Assembly (NCBI GenBank): GCA_018241505.1
Contig: JAFEDS010000002.1
Coordinates: 1 to 64,000 of the forward strand
DNA from: Pseudomonadota bacterium
GTDB taxonomy: Bacteria; Pseudomonadota; Gammaproteobacteria; Steroidobacterales; Steroidobacteraceae
Reading direction: 5' to 3'
Length of the DNA stretch: 64,000 bases
Part shown: piece by piece, positions 62,530 to 64,000 of the stretch
Numbering within the stretch: position 1 is the stretch's first letter
Layout: each line of letters starts with the position of its first letter
The notes under the pieces: generated by a model
Databases searched by the model: none
The model's input: the letters and a program-made list of their open reading frames with translations, nothing else
Told to the model about the DNA's origin: nothing
Made by a program: the position numbers and the translations under genes

Positions 62530-63378
62530 TCAAACAAAAAAATCCGGTAACAGATCCTCCTCCCGTACGCCCTCGTAGCGATAGCGGGACAGGTCGGTCT
62601 GTCCCGCACTGCGCAAGACTTCATCGTCCACACAAAAGCGCCCGGTCATTTCGCGGCTGTTGGCGCTCAGAATAATGTGGGCCGCGTCTGCCACGATCTG
62701 CGGCTTGCGGACACGCCGACGCTCGTTGTTGTCATATTTTGCCAGGGCAATTCGCAATGCCGCCGTGTCGATGACCGTGCGTGGCCACAGAGCGTTTACA
62801 GCGATTCCTCGTGGACGTAACTCGCCGGCCAATCCGAGCACACACAGGCTCATGCCGTATTTCGCGATGGAATAGGCAACATGCGGCGCAAACCAGCGCT
62901 CTTCCATGTTGAGCGGCGGCGAGATCATGAGGATGTGGCCGTTCGCCGAGCGCGCAAGATGGGGCAAACACAACTTGGAGCAGAGGAACGTGCCGCGCGT
63001 GTTGATCTGGTGCATCAGATCGAAGCGCTTCATGTCGGTGTTTGGCGTCAGTGTCGGACTGATGGCGCTGGCGTTATTCACCAGAATGTCGATGCCACCG
63101 AAGGTTGCCACCGTCTGTGCCACGGCTTGGGCGACCTGCTCGTCATCACGGATATCAACTGCCAACGGCAGGGCCTTACCCCCCGCCGCTTCAATCTCGG
63201 CCGCGGCCGTGTAAATGGTGCCCGGCAGCTTCGGATGGGGTTCGGTGGTTTTGGCTGCGATTGCGATATTGGCACCGTCGGCCGCCGCACGCAGGGCGAT
63301 TGCGAGGCCGATCCCCCGACTGGCTCCCGTGATAAACAGCGTCCGCCCGGCCAATGAGGCGGCTCCAGACTGGCTCAT
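62530..63378 (-). CDS. SDR family oxidoreductase (HSDL2/AtuG-like)
   Basis: ATG 63378, preceded by the strong GAGGGAG, gives 282 residues. The cofactor loop is TLFITGASRGIGLAIALRAA; ILVNNASAISPT provides NNAS, and the active site has HVAYSIAKYGMSLC, i.e. YxxxK with upstream Ser (MISPPLNM). A segment KTTEPHPKLPGTIYTAAAEI after the nucleotide-binding loop is typical of hydroxysteroid-dehydrogenase-like 2 and citronellol-type SDRs. Substrate is unknown. It is divergent from the fpr gene with 129 nt between. Confidence 0.88.
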   Translation of the reverse strand: MSQSGAASLAGRTLFITGASRGIGLAIALRAAADGANIAIAAKTTEPHPKLPGTIYTAAAEIEAAGGKALPLAVDIRDDEQVAQAVAQTVATFGGIDILVNNASAISPTLTPNTDMKRFDLMHQINTRGTFLCSKLCLPHLARSANGHILMISPPLNMEERWFAPHVAYSIAKYGMSLCVLGLAGELRPRGIAVNALWPRTVIDTAALRIALAKYDNNERRRVRKPQIVADAAHIILSANSREMTGRFCVDDEVLRSAGQTDLSRYRYEGVREEDLLPDFFV

Positions 63379-63507
63379 GGCTGCACTCCCTCTTTTTGCA
63401 GGCATTTCCTATAACCAAAGAGAATTAGGGTAGGTCCCAGAAAGCCCCCAGATCGGTCACGGTCCGGTAACATTCTGCCTCATGGGAATAGCACAGGTGA
63501 CTTTATC

Positions 63508-64000
63508 TTGGCGGCGATAGGAACGGAGCGGGTCCTCAAGGTTCATCATTGGACGGACACACAATTCACGTTCACCACCACACGCGATTCGGCCCTCCGT
63601 TTCGAGAACGGACAGTTCGTGATGGTGGGATTGCAGGTCGATGACAGACCGCTGCTGCGCGCATACAGCATCGCGAGCGCGAACCACGAGGAACACCTGG
63701 AATTCCTGAGCATCAAGGTTCCTGACGGTCCCCTCACCTCCCGCCTGCAGCACATCCGCAAAGGTGACGCGGTCCTCATCAGCAAGAAGCCAACGGGCAC
63801 GTTGGTTCTGCACGACTTGAAGCCCGGCAAGCGTCTGTACCTGCTGAGCACCGGCACCGGTGCCGCTCCCTTCATGAGCGTCATCAAGGATCCGGAAGTG
63901 TACGAGCGCTTCGAGCATGTCGTTCTGGTTCACGGCGTCCGCTGGGTGCGCGAAAGCGCTGTTGTAAAACACAAGATCGAAGATCTCCGCGAACACGAGT
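63508..64000 (+). CDS. fpr: Ferredoxin--NADP+ reductase, N-terminal part (partial)
   Basis: TTG 63508, with AGGTGA 7 nt upstream, opens a frame that runs off the right edge after about 164 codons. It reads MAAIGTERVLKVHHWTDTQF and contains the FAD-binding motif RAYSIASANHEEHLEFLSIK and the NADP loop YLLSTGTGAAPFMSVIKDP, close to the bacterial Fpr pattern. An ATG 27 nt upstream (63481-63484 region) is out of frame. Fpr moves electrons between NADPH and ferredoxin/flavodoxin and is often linked to oxidative stress. The C-terminal third lies outside the window. Confidence 0.9.
   Translation, partial: MAAIGTERVLKVHHWTDTQFTFTTTRDSALRFENGQFVMVGLQVDDRPLLRAYSIASANHEEHLEFLSIKVPDGPLTSRLQHIRKGDAVLISKKPTGTLVLHDLKPGKRLYLLSTGTGAAPFMSVIKDPEVYERFEHVVLVHGVRWVRESAVVKHKIEDLREHE

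Overview
The window is GC-rich, densely coded chromosomal DNA from a Gram-negative bacterium. Periplasmic and outer-membrane functions (a TonB-ExbB-ExbD operon, lipoproteins, PBP1B, L,D-transpeptidase) set the cell type. A fused aspartate kinase/diaminopimelate decarboxylase, a TrpR-like regulator in front of a complete his operon, and an ilvC-leuACDB operon together suggest a gammaproteobacterium near the Xanthomonadales/Steroidobacterales/Nevskiales. That placement is inference. I see no rRNA, tRNA, CRISPR array, prophage or intact insertion sequence; the mobile-DNA traces are a degenerate RAYT-like gene and a small inverted-repeat element.

Layout. 1-1127: end of etfB plus etfA. 1173-6475 (minus): tonB, exbB, two exbD, a periplasmic TPR protein, a peroxiredoxin and an MDR oxidoreductase. 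6797-10087 (minus): ilvD and an M17 leucyl aminopeptidase. 10069-16024 (plus): a leader peptide and attenuator, then ilvC-leuA-leuC-leuD-leuB. 16200-18716 (minus): metX-metB behind a SAM-I type riboswitch. 18787-20650: a GlxA-type regulator divergent from an SDR. 20744-28248: palindromic operator, TrpR-like regulator and hisG-D-C-B-H-A-F-IE. 28337-35445: a frameshifted NYN gene, a VOC protein, a lipoprotein, PBP1B, lysAC and a small acidic protein. 35545-43323: SAM hydrolase-like protein, LysR regulator, transaldolase and phosphoketolase divergent from acetate kinase, and a DUF883/YqjE/YqjK-like membrane operon. 43342-50308: L,D-transpeptidase, BON lipoprotein, alkyladenine glycosylase, a pair of amidohydrolases, YhhQ transporter, RAYT-like protein. 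50915-56505: methylcrotonyl-CoA carboxylase genes divergent from isovaleryl-CoA dehydrogenase and a GntR regulator (leucine catabolism). 56829-64000: an exported unknown protein, a large double hybrid histidine kinase, a FixJ-like regulator with a truncated kinase, an SDR and the start of fpr.

How it works together. Much of the window is amino-acid biosynthesis (Val/Ile/Leu, Met, His, Lys), and each of the three main operons shows a different visible control: a leader-peptide attenuator (ilv-leu), a SAM riboswitch with a Shine-Dalgarno-sequestering hairpin (met), and a palindrome overlapping the regulator's ribosome-binding site (his). Leucine degradation is also present, and the electron-transfer flavoprotein genes at the left edge are the usual acceptor for its acyl-CoA dehydrogenase. 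Phosphoketolase, transaldolase and acetate kinase form a compact unit from pentose phosphates to acetyl phosphate and acetate.

The most unusual points are hisF, which can only be read with its conserved N-terminus if it starts at ATT; a clear ilv-leu leader peptide with mutually exclusive hairpins; a frameshifted NYN gene; a pair of amidohydrolases of which one lacks metal ligands; a RAYT-DnaA-like protein without its HUH motif; and a kinase fragment consisting only of the phospho-acceptor domain. I found no wholly new multi-gene system that I could defend.
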